Assembly: GCA_021372295.1 (NCBI GenBank)
Contig: JAJFUS010000030.1
Location: 1-64,000 of the forward strand
DNA length: 64,000 nt
Direction: 5' to 3'
Source of the DNA: a bacterium
Lineage (GTDB): Bacteria; Armatimonadota; UBA5829
Below, in pieces: positions 56,801 to 63,536 of the stretch. Both the position numbers and the translations under genes were made by a program. The number at the start of each line of letters is the position of its first letter. The stretch's first letter is position 1. A model generated the notes under the pieces. That model did not search any database. It saw only the letters and a list, made by a program, of their open reading frames with translations, and had not been told where the DNA came from.

Positions 56801-56845
56801 TACCGCGATTATCTGCGTTATAGAGCGTTTCCAGGATTTAATCAT
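47888..56845 (-). CDS. Giant Ig-repeat surface protein (about 2985 aa)
   Basis: An exported protein with a signal peptide (VALALIMASNADAG). After a roughly 800-residue head without a clear family, it has at least seven Ig-like repeats of the form NxxPxLxxxSVxPxxG...YSDxDxDxP...G.HxYxFxASDG. Interleaved are at least five modules of the form VxGVYxxxxxTxxxY...ALPSGTxxVYIxY. About residues 2640-2900 form the GWN...GYW domain shared with two neighbours. A Ser/Pro/Asp tail has the word SSLSSM twice. No LPXTG, SLH or T9SS-type sorting motif was seen. The ATG at 56845 was chosen with AAGGA eight bases upstream. It probably forms an adhesive or structural surface fibre. Confidence 0.85.
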   Translation of the reverse strand: MIKSWKRSITQIIAVVALALIMASNADAGFYSKLITVPTKGTANSLYTFLALWQDDTYPNPSPTNKEGIMDPGIVCLDIGGSYADKDNVSIGIPMYYCMDVDLEGTTYKAYIACVSRGLNMADLEQQPYTHLSSTDNLPNLNAFDISTWCPDESLNCLLWTPYTCGGKRIPVWYASALYSGGNDIPNLVEVTAYAYGDITAKRQEVKQVVTIYDSRANAQLASDGSTYYEMINYGGRNDDTDELRASPWVDPLTIEPSSDGSGVTGDDASGSHSFVFRCIYHNKYNLPPMPWWHSVNYSSYDYMEVSDFGVALYLDVWGIGDYRLIPMMPEVSGRTIDGLFPDLDGDGEVGDAWTGEPGTTFIARIMPSDGLAEPEFTEYDKAFFPAYSTWAYNSLPVGTFNYFFACSDDWLRFLDRYKTGDGDQIFGQDVLGYDPDTDYPRFAPFVLEYQPVPQEWGLDGYVNYKWTIPTAYTDKVKQTLLTGNTHVLSWLVHNSNWSVPQTVDWSQVPSDATDEEWGFVPWTRNDDPAAPLGYSNPPDFTTFPFRANNNPLDPTNARAVTGNPRIDRDAHRIYSSDSKNAFDSTLLVDRPVLVPGKFGDSYLYPATEHPVVGGQLTVPLYDDVLVSYRDEDKYGGGRYYGTLLFSSGSGTSKTFKRAMNPQMDGTYLDTTEIRDFDARRAETAGATTDTECTFQIMYKSRDGSGPPYIKLLIADAESRGSMSTDEYTSYTMAKKDALDLDFTDGVWYTYTTKLPTPGPHNYLFKASDGNQTMIWPRRPDYYSYNGMDWEDWWVPTKNTSDEYMTGGVINTDYDNNDFVPGPYINTAPTLTNNSVTPTSGKLGTTFQYKVLYKDADGQRPYSAKLIITTNNAGDKITCNMLPMPTIDNSANNSALYKAGVYYYYNLSTVDSDILASGTRSYEMVFTDDWGRQVGTNDRIEGQSVTTGVIQGPVVKDNTAPRAYNGSVESKDGSSNPASLWTFSVTYADYDDDAPSVHKILIGQLQPDDKTILWDEGHDLLASDSTDTIYKDGKAYYYQTRLSGDENGKQYYYAFMFNDGYLWATYKSSANSTNRSNAANCFTADMDEGALTRISDTEFHFDPIIAQYATTGGSTKTCIPSNPDDILELKGVYLTEDLTGDNYYDPATASDPYVAGETTVTLTKDLASNVAKVWLKYQARSPILGPLPGDAPSELISDAQVYVGGTSVLVDDLKNGWQRPIPAYPGADEDKRYSAMNGTAVDSESADSVWYVTPDDASTIGSVEGVYDSMSDLESDTDNYYQWTAVTPSAMTGTVIGATDPDTTVKPASSAMIRTVLGVYEDEAMSTKLEMTGGFATGGNIELQTARDVGSTVYIKYIAYSSNSTCKVGTNGKTIDLSSVTNIKSVVGVYSDSEYTTKLETTGDIYYTTTTDSSTGVVTVKSSITLKTVKPSGTLVYIKYIPKSAFAAGDSLIALTSSLPTAGQTVYIKYSDIRFTHTCDGEAQAPDTSGTYTTGTDYFSPDGWNNKDPETNLPNIHIKGNDGNNNEGGIDGCVDGGVIGVWVTSDSNGVNYFDPWLAGTHSNNEIHMRLTDDVPSGSEDLWARYYQAGDYQIDRWNRKIEFFDAVDSTSSVTATYAFGTKMPETVGANTAPTLSLASGMSRGISGLQGESTTDFTYTIEYTDTDGTYGQAPEYVRVYIDDVAYDMTCAENGTPVYRDGATYTYTTKLSANSHTYRFEASDGADVAIYDNYTYTGTDRPGEGSVDYYVDIDGPFVNDRPKLSNASVSPSGTISQDDSSTFQVTYSDSDADEPYFYNSATDTLNGIAKGDDKTGSPRLWIDASDNDTLVLGVVDSLAADPIESSKKRTIVAKNIDGTTPNWTADKFAGKVMQITSGDLKYRCYLISSNTSNTLTVSTDDLGALGDNLSLGVKFTVNGLLMIRQDTNSYASGSVYLLTVPKLAVGSHKYQFTARSRVTMPDWLYATEYAAGTWIPYSDPKVEYPDTASTGPTVVITVPTGNAAPVLSNTEDTALYSGPKVKMCTLASIPSSEVALDCSATGNWTVPLVQAIRQVLGVYWSANAVYGTDDNLYDTSQTFDTSVSLSSYPIALKSPISAIPAVALVQLGTVGDDLSSVIPDKISAIATVTGVYDNSELTGTNYYATTGSLGDSKITLATALPSGTDTVYIAYMPDLGVIPPMYVMYFDKSSTSTVFMQGDPLTFRVNYSDADNDPPAYHDGVTGYLQLVFDSDTEGTTMLPLSSSVSSFTSDVAFTLTKSDLSGGTHKYHFLGSDGYDPDHKVRFPASSANDYSVIVNCKPTLTDTSFTPASGQPATTFTFTATYTDSDYNSTKDQLPVVTVRLTNVNDSTQDPYDITLNAVDSSPVYAKGAVFSGTLSSLVMGTYNVVFNASDGYQDADPVEKTVKLVVRNVNIAPTITSYSVSPAAGKQSAKFVYSATYFDGDNDPPVTTSGTSKVEGLKLIVDGATTYTMTKASSTDTDYNGDGVIYTTSIVGSNLGIGKHTYTVVASDGWDSASAVDTKVGPVVLTPFFDDLRVVSASSSDPDLAAGVSTAVVAEEVVVAGRMLFPRNDVTGKPEGLSDVTIVLTKPDGSTVSLIGSVTMLSDTENTDTVNWVGKVSVSSYPSGADAALVTGDSITLSSSGQWYVSAAWGGDSTWDAIETDDDSDGVNDCWSVVVGGPMRSVCIKNPADADSASVVDMITPPMNIGSGDPAALFGATRATLMQVVHWYADSKKYLQFGVASSFPALQPGYAVWIKPKSSYPTESINSSDYQSGMLAVGNEGTALDFTDEYKLIKVYAKAYETETNNVGGTETAPCEIPLSKGWNQFGNIFFNWKTDSAGNIITPRVDVGIPISELRVKYLNVEYTLAEAKAAGLIRDYAWRWDASNYEYTAVHSTMTGAERVLKAWYGYWIKAFVACDLVIDPDTSYNGEDTASTSSLSSMNSEKLTLDELDSPPPAPKASSSLSSMDVGTQSLDDDTPPQLILN

Positions 56846-56950
56846 ATGAGTCATCCTTCCAAACTCCGCCCATCCCATAAAGACAGGATAGGGAAATATT
56901 AATATATTCAGTTGCGCTGCCGGATAATTCTCATCGGCAGGCTATAAGAA

Positions 56951-58951
56951 TCAGTATCCGCCCGATAAAGACGAGACGCTTGAGTCCGGCCATATAGACG
57001 GTCTGAACACCAATGTAACCGTCTTCTTCGCGCGAACCCAGTAGCCTTTCCAGGGTTCAATCAGACAGTCATCGGTTTTTATTCTGTCGTATGCCGAAGT
57101 CTCCTGATTCCAGCCGTATATTGTGCGGCTAATCCAGCTTTTTTGGACGGCATCCGCAAATGAACAAGTGGTATTTGTCGATTCGTTATAGACCATCAAC
57201 TGGCCTACATATATTGGATAGACGAACGGGTTACCCACCATGTTCCAGCCCTTGCTCAATTCAACGTACTGCTCCTTGCTTTGTTTACCGTAAGACTCTC
57301 CAAGGATAGACGCATCATCCGCAATGTCATAAGCTACCGTCTTGCCGGATTTTATCGCGTGCACCTTCATCCAGAAACCCTGCCCGGACTCAACATTATC
57401 TAATGAAATATAATCCTTCGTATCGACGGCGTCATAATACAAAGCGCTGAACAAACCGGCAGTCATGCCAAAAACATGCTCGATACTCGGGTTGTTAAAC
57501 CCAAACGGAACGCTCACCATCTGATAACCGTAATTCAACACTTTGCGTTTGGCGGCGGGAACCATAATAGTCCGGCTCACTGTCTGCTGCCAGCCGTTGG
57601 AAGAGGTAAACACCACGTAGTATTCCAGCTCGCCACAATACTTGCCGTTAGGCACGACGCTCCAGGACACTGCAGTCGATTCGGTGCCAATCGGGACATT
57701 ACCAATTTCCTGCGCCGCGCTGGAAGTGGAAGCCAGATCCAACCCATCCGGCAAATACAGATATGCCGATACATCCTGGAGTTCGTAATTCCCCGGATCT
57801 ACACAAGTATTGTACACATACGCACTGATCGTGAACGGACTTGGCGTAAGGTCATCCTCAGGATCGCCCGTATCGTTGGTGCTGCTGTCAAACCTGACCG
57901 AACCCGGCCCCTGAACCGCCGCGACCGCGCTGTCCTGCTCATTATCGCTGCCTGTCCACACAGAGGAAGCTACGCCAAGGCCATAATATGTTACATACGT
58001 GCGCGACTTGCCCGCGCCCAGGGAAGCCTGCTTCCACTGAAGGAGATAGGCTGCGTCGGTAATGGGCACCAGTTCATTCGGTGCATAACCATCGGGCAGC
58101 CACACGCTCACACCAGCCAGATCTTTAAAATTACCTACCGCAATATAGTTAGGCGCAGTGCAATCCTGCTGATCCAAAATACAGCGCGCCACACGCACCT
58201 GATCGTCAACAGTGTCGTAAATATCAAAAAGGTCTGGAACATGGGTGCCACTCCAAATCGTTCCAGGGAAAGCATCTTCACTCTCGGATGTGCGCGAAAG
58301 GCCGATGCCGGAAACAAACGGATACTCGCCGGAGTCGCTGCTGGTAACCTGAACATCGCCGAGCATCGCTAAGCCGATGCTCTGAGTGGTCTTGCTCTTG
58401 TTGGTCACCGTCAACTCGTACCTGATAAGGTCGCGCACAAGACTTGCGTGTATCGTCACACTGACAGCCGGGTCGTCTGCAGTCACCCATGTCCCCTCCA
58501 GATATGGGCCGCCCACTCCAAGAGTGTTGCCCGCTGTTGGAGTCGAATAGAGCGTAGGCGGATTAGTGTCCGACCAAGCTCCGCTGCCGTCCGAGCCCGA
58601 GCCTATGAGCACGGGGGTATCATCACCCACCTTCACTTTCCAGTAGGCATAGTAATACCTCGGATACGGAGCGCCATATGTCATTGCGCAGTTGTTGTCT
58701 TCGTCAGTAGTGGGGTCTCCCGTCTTTGTCATAACCGCGTAACGGCCGGGAACTTCCCTTGCAACTTCATTGCCGTCGGCATCGTACTCGGTGTAGGTTC
58801 CCTTAACACCGAGCGTAAACCGTATATATTCGTTGGACAGCGAAAGATCTTCATAGTCAACCGAGGGCCCGAGGGTAGCGAATGCGTTATGCCCCAGAAG
58901 CACCCCAAATAACAGAATGATCGCTGCAATCACAATTTTCCTATGATTCAT
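56951..58951 (-). CDS. Exported surface protein with C-terminal GWN...GYW domain
   Basis: A 666-aa protein with a signal peptide (IVIAAIILLFGVLLGHNAFA), a beta-rich body (DLIRYELTVTNKSKTTQSIGLAMLGDV; a VCDPGNYELQDVSAYLYLPDGLDLA-like segment near residue 450) and a C-terminal duplicated domain: YQMVSVPFGF...GQGFWMKV, then SKGWNMVGNPF...EPWKGYWVRAK. The body is similar to sugar-binding or beta-sandwich surface proteins but has no motif I can name. The ATG at 58951 has GGAGGAG upstream. It lies between the subtilisin and the giant protein and shares the C-terminal domain with both. Confidence 0.82.
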   Translation of the reverse strand: MNHRKIVIAAIILLFGVLLGHNAFATLGPSVDYEDLSLSNEYIRFTLGVKGTYTEYDADGNEVAREVPGRYAVMTKTGDPTTDEDNNCAMTYGAPYPRYYYAYWKVKVGDDTPVLIGSGSDGSGAWSDTNPPTLYSTPTAGNTLGVGGPYLEGTWVTADDPAVSVTIHASLVRDLIRYELTVTNKSKTTQSIGLAMLGDVQVTSSDSGEYPFVSGIGLSRTSESEDAFPGTIWSGTHVPDLFDIYDTVDDQVRVARCILDQQDCTAPNYIAVGNFKDLAGVSVWLPDGYAPNELVPITDAAYLLQWKQASLGAGKSRTYVTYYGLGVASSVWTGSDNEQDSAVAAVQGPGSVRFDSSTNDTGDPEDDLTPSPFTISAYVYNTCVDPGNYELQDVSAYLYLPDGLDLASTSSAAQEIGNVPIGTESTAVSWSVVPNGKYCGELEYYVVFTSSNGWQQTVSRTIMVPAAKRKVLNYGYQMVSVPFGFNNPSIEHVFGMTAGLFSALYYDAVDTKDYISLDNVESGQGFWMKVHAIKSGKTVAYDIADDASILGESYGKQSKEQYVELSKGWNMVGNPFVYPIYVGQLMVYNESTNTTCSFADAVQKSWISRTIYGWNQETSAYDRIKTDDCLIEPWKGYWVRAKKTVTLVFRPSIWPDSSVSSLSGGY

Positions 58952-59002
58952 ATTAACAATCTCCTCCCCGCCCACTAAGGAACGGCCTCTTGCACAACAA
59001 TC

Positions 59003-61303
59003 TCAAGGCAGTATTGTCATCACCAGAGACTTGCCGGAATCCACTCCGCCGACTTTCGCATAAATCCAGTATCCGACATAAGGCTCCAGCAGCCCACGAT
59101 TAGTCAGTTTATGATAAGCTCCTGTAGGTGTCTGGACATAATAATAGACATTCGATTTGACCCATCCGGCGCTCTGGGCACCGGCCAAAGTCTTGACCTC
59201 ACCACCATAGCTAAACAGAGCGTTACTCCAGGAGACTTCTTTAGTGTAAGGATTGCCGAACATATTCCAGCCCGTGTACAGGTTCATGCTGAATTCGGCA
59301 TCGCTGGAAACAAGATAGGGGGACTTATTATACGCTTCGTTCAACACGGCATTCTCGGGCAGTTGAATCCAGAAGCCCGAACCAGCCGGGAACGCGTAGG
59401 CACTCGAAACGCCACCGATAAAGCCGCCGCCGGTGTACCATTCGGCACTAGTAGTGGTGACGAAAGGATTGCTCCAGGCAAGATTGCTGGTCGGATAGGT
59501 ATAATAGCCTGACGACTTTGCAGCAAAAGAAGACTTGGCAACCCAGCGAATCAGACTGGCCTTCGTCGTGCCGGATACCTTGAAGTTCATCGCTTCCCCA
59601 TCGGTCGTAAGGAACAGATCGCTCGGCAGAACCGACATGCTCACATTGCCATCGCTACCCAGAGTCGCAAAATCATAGGGCAGCGACACAAGCTGAATGC
59701 CCGATGAGAAAGTGGTCGCCACGACGTTGAATGCCACCCAATCGGAATACCCGGTTCCGCTTGTAGTGGAACCCCCCTGCACATAAATCTTATGTTCGCC
59801 GACACTCAATGAACTTAAGTCATCAATAGTAAGAAGAGTACCCGCCGAATTTGTATAATTGCTCACATTACTGCTTGTTACAATCATACTTGAAGTGTCG
59901 CTCAAATCGTCCGGCACACCATTGTCATCGATGTCGGTATAGTCCAGGTAGACCACAACCGTCGATGCGTCGATACTGTCCAGCGATATCTTGACCACCG
60001 GATTGGTACCGACAGTCGCACCCGGATACGGCTGCTTAATTTTTATGCTTGCATAGGCCAACGCTTGTGCGACATCAAGTATACCCGCGCCGTACTTCGA
60101 CTCGCTGTAACCCGACGAAGGAATGCGCGCGGAATCGAGTAACCGGTCTCTAACCTTTTCAGGAAGAAAGCCATTGCTCAGCATAAGTGCCGCCGCGCCG
60201 GCGACATGAGGACAAGCCATAGAAGTGCCCTGCCACGACTCATAGCCGTAGGTCGCGGTACTACTATCATCTGCCCAAGTCACCGTAGTGCTCCAAATGC
60301 CATCCGCATCGTCTCCACTGGACAAATCTCCTCCCGGAGCAGCAATGTCTATCCATGAGCCGTAGTTGGAATAATAAGCCAGGCTCTCGTCTGGCCCTAC
60401 AGCCGAAACGGCGATCACTTCTTCAAAAGCGGCAGGATAAGACTTTAAGGACGTCGCCTCGTTTCCCGCAGCAGCTACCAGTATAATACCGGCATCATCC
60501 AGCTCCTGAAGTTTTGCATGCTCATCTTCATCATCGCCGTATCCGCCGTAACTCATATTGACAACATCGGCTCCATTATCGAGCGCATAGTCCAAACCTT
60601 CGATCGCAATGGCCGTAGTGCCTCCGCCGTCATCGTCAAGAACCCTCACAGGCATTACCTTGACATTATCCCAGCATATTCCGCAAATGCCCTCGCCGTT
60701 GTCACCCTGGGCAGCTATAGTGCCTGCGACGTGAGTGCCATGTCCAGCACCGTCATTGCTTGGATCGTCATCATCATCAATAAAATCATAGCCCGTTATT
60801 TTCCTGCCAACGAGTTCGGGGTGATCCGCAACGCCGCTGTCCACCACAGCTACCGTGACATCGCTGCTGCCTGTTTGCAACTCCCAGGCGTCGGGCATGT
60901 TAATCATTTCCATGTCCCATTGCTTGCTGTAATATGCATCATCCGGCTCAGCCATTGCACGCTTGACGTAGTTGGGCTGAATATGGTCGATCACCCACTT
61001 GGAGGACATCGCGTAGCGCTGTTTCGAAGTAATGGAGCCGTTTGCGCCCAGCTTTATATGATAGGTATCGGAAAGCGGCAGCGCGCTTATGATTGACGCG
61101 CCCATGTTGTCGACCAGTTGCTCGACAGCTGAGTAGTTGGTTCCCGACATTACGTGGATAATGTACTCGTTGGGCACGTAATTAAGCGTACTGGACGAAG
61201 TTTCGGCCACCGAAATGACAGCCGAAAGCAGAACGACCGACATCGTCAATGCGATGCACAGCCGCAATTTCATATTCCACCGACCTGCGCGCGGTTCCAT
61301 CAT
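59003..61303 (-). CDS. Subtilisin-like serine protease with GWN...GYW C-terminal domain
   Basis: A 766-aa exported S8 protease. It has a signal peptide, an I9-type propeptide (NEYIIHVMSGTNYSAVEQLV) and the catalytic triad: Asp155 (VAVVDSGVADHPEL), His188 (GAGHGTHVAGT) and Ser361 (WQGTSMACPHVAGA), with oxyanion Asn281 (AAAGNEATS). A beta-sandwich follows, then the duplicated domain QLVSLPYDF...GSGFWIQL and YTGWNMFGNPY...EPYVGYWIYAK. The ATG at 61303 has AAGGAGG five bases upstream. It may mature the giant surface protein next door. Confidence 0.93.
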   Translation of the reverse strand: MMEPRAGRWNMKLRLCIALTMSVVLLSAVISVAETSSSTLNYVPNEYIIHVMSGTNYSAVEQLVDNMGASIISALPLSDTYHIKLGANGSITSKQRYAMSSKWVIDHIQPNYVKRAMAEPDDAYYSKQWDMEMINMPDAWELQTGSSDVTVAVVDSGVADHPELVGRKITGYDFIDDDDDPSNDGAGHGTHVAGTIAAQGDNGEGICGICWDNVKVMPVRVLDDDGGGTTAIAIEGLDYALDNGADVVNMSYGGYGDDEDEHAKLQELDDAGIILVAAAGNEATSLKSYPAAFEEVIAVSAVGPDESLAYYSNYGSWIDIAAPGGDLSSGDDADGIWSTTVTWADDSSTATYGYESWQGTSMACPHVAGAAALMLSNGFLPEKVRDRLLDSARIPSSGYSESKYGAGILDVAQALAYASIKIKQPYPGATVGTNPVVKISLDSIDASTVVVYLDYTDIDDNGVPDDLSDTSSMIVTSSNVSNYTNSAGTLLTIDDLSSLSVGEHKIYVQGGSTTSGTGYSDWVAFNVVATTFSSGIQLVSLPYDFATLGSDGNVSMSVLPSDLFLTTDGEAMNFKVSGTTKASLIRWVAKSSFAAKSSGYYTYPTSNLAWSNPFVTTTSAEWYTGGGFIGGVSSAYAFPAGSGFWIQLPENAVLNEAYNKSPYLVSSDAEFSMNLYTGWNMFGNPYTKEVSWSNALFSYGGEVKTLAGAQSAGWVKSNVYYYVQTPTGAYHKLTNRGLLEPYVGYWIYAKVGGVDSGKSLVMTILP

Positions 61304-61398
61304 AGAGTCCTCCTTCAAAAGCGGAAGTAGAGGTACGGGCAGCGATCCGTAGACCGCCACCCGGTACGTTTATTTTAGCCATTCGGCGTTCGATTGAA

Positions 61399-63243
61399 CT
61401 AAGATGACGGCTTAACCGGAGCAGATTCGGCAATTTCAAACCGGTTCTGGTCACCCTTATACCAAGCGTCGCTGGTGTCGGCCTCGTGCTGACAATAGAC
61501 CGTCCACTTCATAATCACACCAGCGTATTTCGTACCCGACAAAGTCTCCGCCAGATCAATACGCTGAGACGTCGGAAGTTCCACAGTCGAACTCGTTTCG
61601 TAGATCGGGTCGCTCTTGTTTGTCCAGCTGGGAGCCGCGTTCGGAATAACAGGCTCCACAACCACATAATACACATCCGCGCCATCTTTGCGGTTCCACT
61701 GCAGGTTCACATCGCCGCTTGACAGTTCCGTAAGATCGAGCTCCGGCGCGTCTTCGTCAGATGAATACGCAGGGGAGATAACATCTTCGTTCAATACCGG
61801 TTCGATAACCGTTATCGTAACCGAATTGCTCACCGAAGTGAAATAATACTTCGTAGTATAGTTGTCATCATCATCGTCGTCATCGTCGTCATCGTCACTG
61901 GTGGTGTCATCACTAGTGTTGTCATCGAGGCTCTCCATTTCGTAGAGCACGCGCACCTGATATTTATGCGTGGTCCCATAAGGCTCTATAGCAACAGTCG
62001 TAGAGCCGCTGGTCGGATCATTCTCGGTTGGGTTCATATCCAGCGAGTAATAGTCCACTGTGATATCATCGCCGCTGCCGAAAAGACCTGCAACGCTCTT
62101 GCACCGGTTATCGATCTCGCCTGAATCGCGCATGGTCATCACAGGCGTGGAGCTGGTGGAATAAGTATCCCTTATCACCTGATACTCCCACACCTTAGAG
62201 TTTTTATTAAGCACACCCGCATCCCAAGTGACTTCATCCGCGTCGCCCGTGCCCACGCTTGGAGAATCTTCCGAACCTCGTCCGCTTTTGAACAGCGATA
62301 CGACACCAAAGACAAGAGCCGCGCCAAGCAGGAACTTGGCTATTTTACCCAATGTCTTGCTTTTCATCTTGGACTGAGGCGGCGCCCCCGATGGCAACGA
62401 CTCATTGCTCGCTGCGCCGCCTATGGCAGGCATCTCGAAAATTGCACGCGCTCTATCCTCAGGCTGAATGCCGCGCATAGATTTGGTAATCTTTGCCGAG
62501 GAATCCTGGGGACTGACACCCTGCACGGTAAGGTAGCCGATAATCTCCTTGTTGCGAAGGACAATCATCTGCATTCCGGTGGCGATACCGTCGCGCGACC
62601 CTCTGTTAAGCATCACCTGGTTTTCGCCCAGACTGTTCTGGACGGTGGCCTCAGGAATAATATAGTCGACCATCGTCTTGACGGCCAGGAATGCGGCATT
62701 GTTGATCGCTTCAACCATAAGCGCGTCGTCATCGGGAGTGTACCCGACTCTGGCGCTGGAGTTGCCGGTCTGCACGGCTCCGTTGACGATCTCGCCTGAA
62801 GCCTGATCGACCATCTGAACAACCAATGTCACCGAGGCGCGCCTGGTGACTCCGGACCCGGCAAGTTGAACGGATGTAATGGAACCTTCCAGCATCGCGT
62901 CCGCGCTCAGCGACTCGCCCAGCCTCACCAGACCGGTTTTTGAAAGTGGTGAATGAAGGTCGAGTTTTTCCATCTCGGTCTTCATCTGAGTCCGAGTAAT
63001 GCTTACATCATAGCGGTTGGTCTTGCTCATCTCGACCACTACCGCGTCGGTTGCAAGCCTGGCCAGCAACTCGCCCTGTACTCCTGACTCATTGACAAAA
63101 TCAACTACGCCAACCGAATACTGGGGCAAAAGCTGCGCCTTGGCGGGTTTAGATAGCGGCAGGGGCGCTAGGGTGGATATGAGCGCCACGATCAACACGT
63201 AACACACACTCCTTAAAGCCCTGCATTGCAATAGCTGCCTCAA
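61399..63243 (-). CDS. FlgT/CsgG-like exported protein with central membrane helix
   Basis: A 614-aa protein with an N-terminal signal (CYVLIVALISTLAPLPLSKPAKA) and a CsgG/FlgT-N-like domain (VGVVDFVNESGVQGELLARLATDAVVVEMSKTNRYDV). A FlgT-middle/C-like part follows (LMVEAINNAAFLAVKTMVDYI, GSRDGIATGMQMIVLRNKEIIGYL), then a short hydrophobic helix (IAKFLLGAALVFGVVSLF), a Fn3-like domain and a run of eleven Asp. The start is TTG at 63243 with GGGAGG upstream. It is the first gene of the surface-protein cluster. Confidence 0.78.
   Translation of the reverse strand: MRQLLQCRALRSVCYVLIVALISTLAPLPLSKPAKAQLLPQYSVGVVDFVNESGVQGELLARLATDAVVVEMSKTNRYDVSITRTQMKTEMEKLDLHSPLSKTGLVRLGESLSADAMLEGSITSVQLAGSGVTRRASVTLVVQMVDQASGEIVNGAVQTGNSSARVGYTPDDDALMVEAINNAAFLAVKTMVDYIIPEATVQNSLGENQVMLNRGSRDGIATGMQMIVLRNKEIIGYLTVQGVSPQDSSAKITKSMRGIQPEDRARAIFEMPAIGGAASNESLPSGAPPQSKMKSKTLGKIAKFLLGAALVFGVVSLFKSGRGSEDSPSVGTGDADEVTWDAGVLNKNSKVWEYQVIRDTYSTSSTPVMTMRDSGEIDNRCKSVAGLFGSGDDITVDYYSLDMNPTENDPTSGSTTVAIEPYGTTHKYQVRVLYEMESLDDNTSDDTTSDDDDDDDDDDDNYTTKYYFTSVSNSVTITVIEPVLNEDVISPAYSSDEDAPELDLTELSSGDVNLQWNRKDGADVYYVVVEPVIPNAAPSWTNKSDPIYETSSTVELPTSQRIDLAETLSGTKYAGVIMKWTVYCQHEADTSDAWYKGDQNRFEIAESAPVKPSS
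61862..61898. repeat. Trinucleotide (Asp-codon) repeat
   Basis: Repeated GAT/GAC codons (read on the minus strand) encode DDDDDDDDDDD in the FlgT/CsgG-like protein. Triplet length changes would keep frame, so this is a linker-length polymorphism candidate rather than an on/off switch. Ca2+ binding is possible. Confidence 0.7.
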
Positions 63244-63269
63244 CAGTAAATATCCTCCCTTAAAAAACC

Positions 63270-63297
63270 AGAAGTTAGAAGTTGGAGGTTAGAGGTT
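63270..63297. repeat. 7-bp-period tandem repeat upstream of the surface cluster
   Basis: Heptamers AGAAGTT, AGAAGTT, GGAGGTT, AGAGGTT lie about 27 bases before the first gene of the cluster. In the surrounding 63244-63536 gap I see no gene and no riboswitch I can name, only this repeat and a small CCCG-CTTT-CGGG hairpin near 63455-63475. Confidence 0.6.
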
Positions 63298-63536
63298 GAA
63301 AACCCCGACCGCCTATGATTCCAATACCAAGCTTACTCCGTCACTCTTGTCCACGCATAATCCCGCCGGTCACTGCTGCGTGCGAAAATCTTGGCCGACC
63401 AGACCGATGACACTGCACTATCGGGGCGCGACAAGGGGACTGATAATATACCTAAGACCTCCCGAAAGCGGGAATACAGAATATCCGCATTAAGACTGCC
63501 CAGAGTAAGACTCATCCGTTTAAAACTATAGCACAA

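Noticed and set aside
47888-56845. Sorting motif (LPXTG, SLH domain, T9SS C-terminal domain) in the giant protein
   Set aside because: None is visible at either end; the C-terminus is the GWN/GYW domain and a Ser/Pro/Asp tail.
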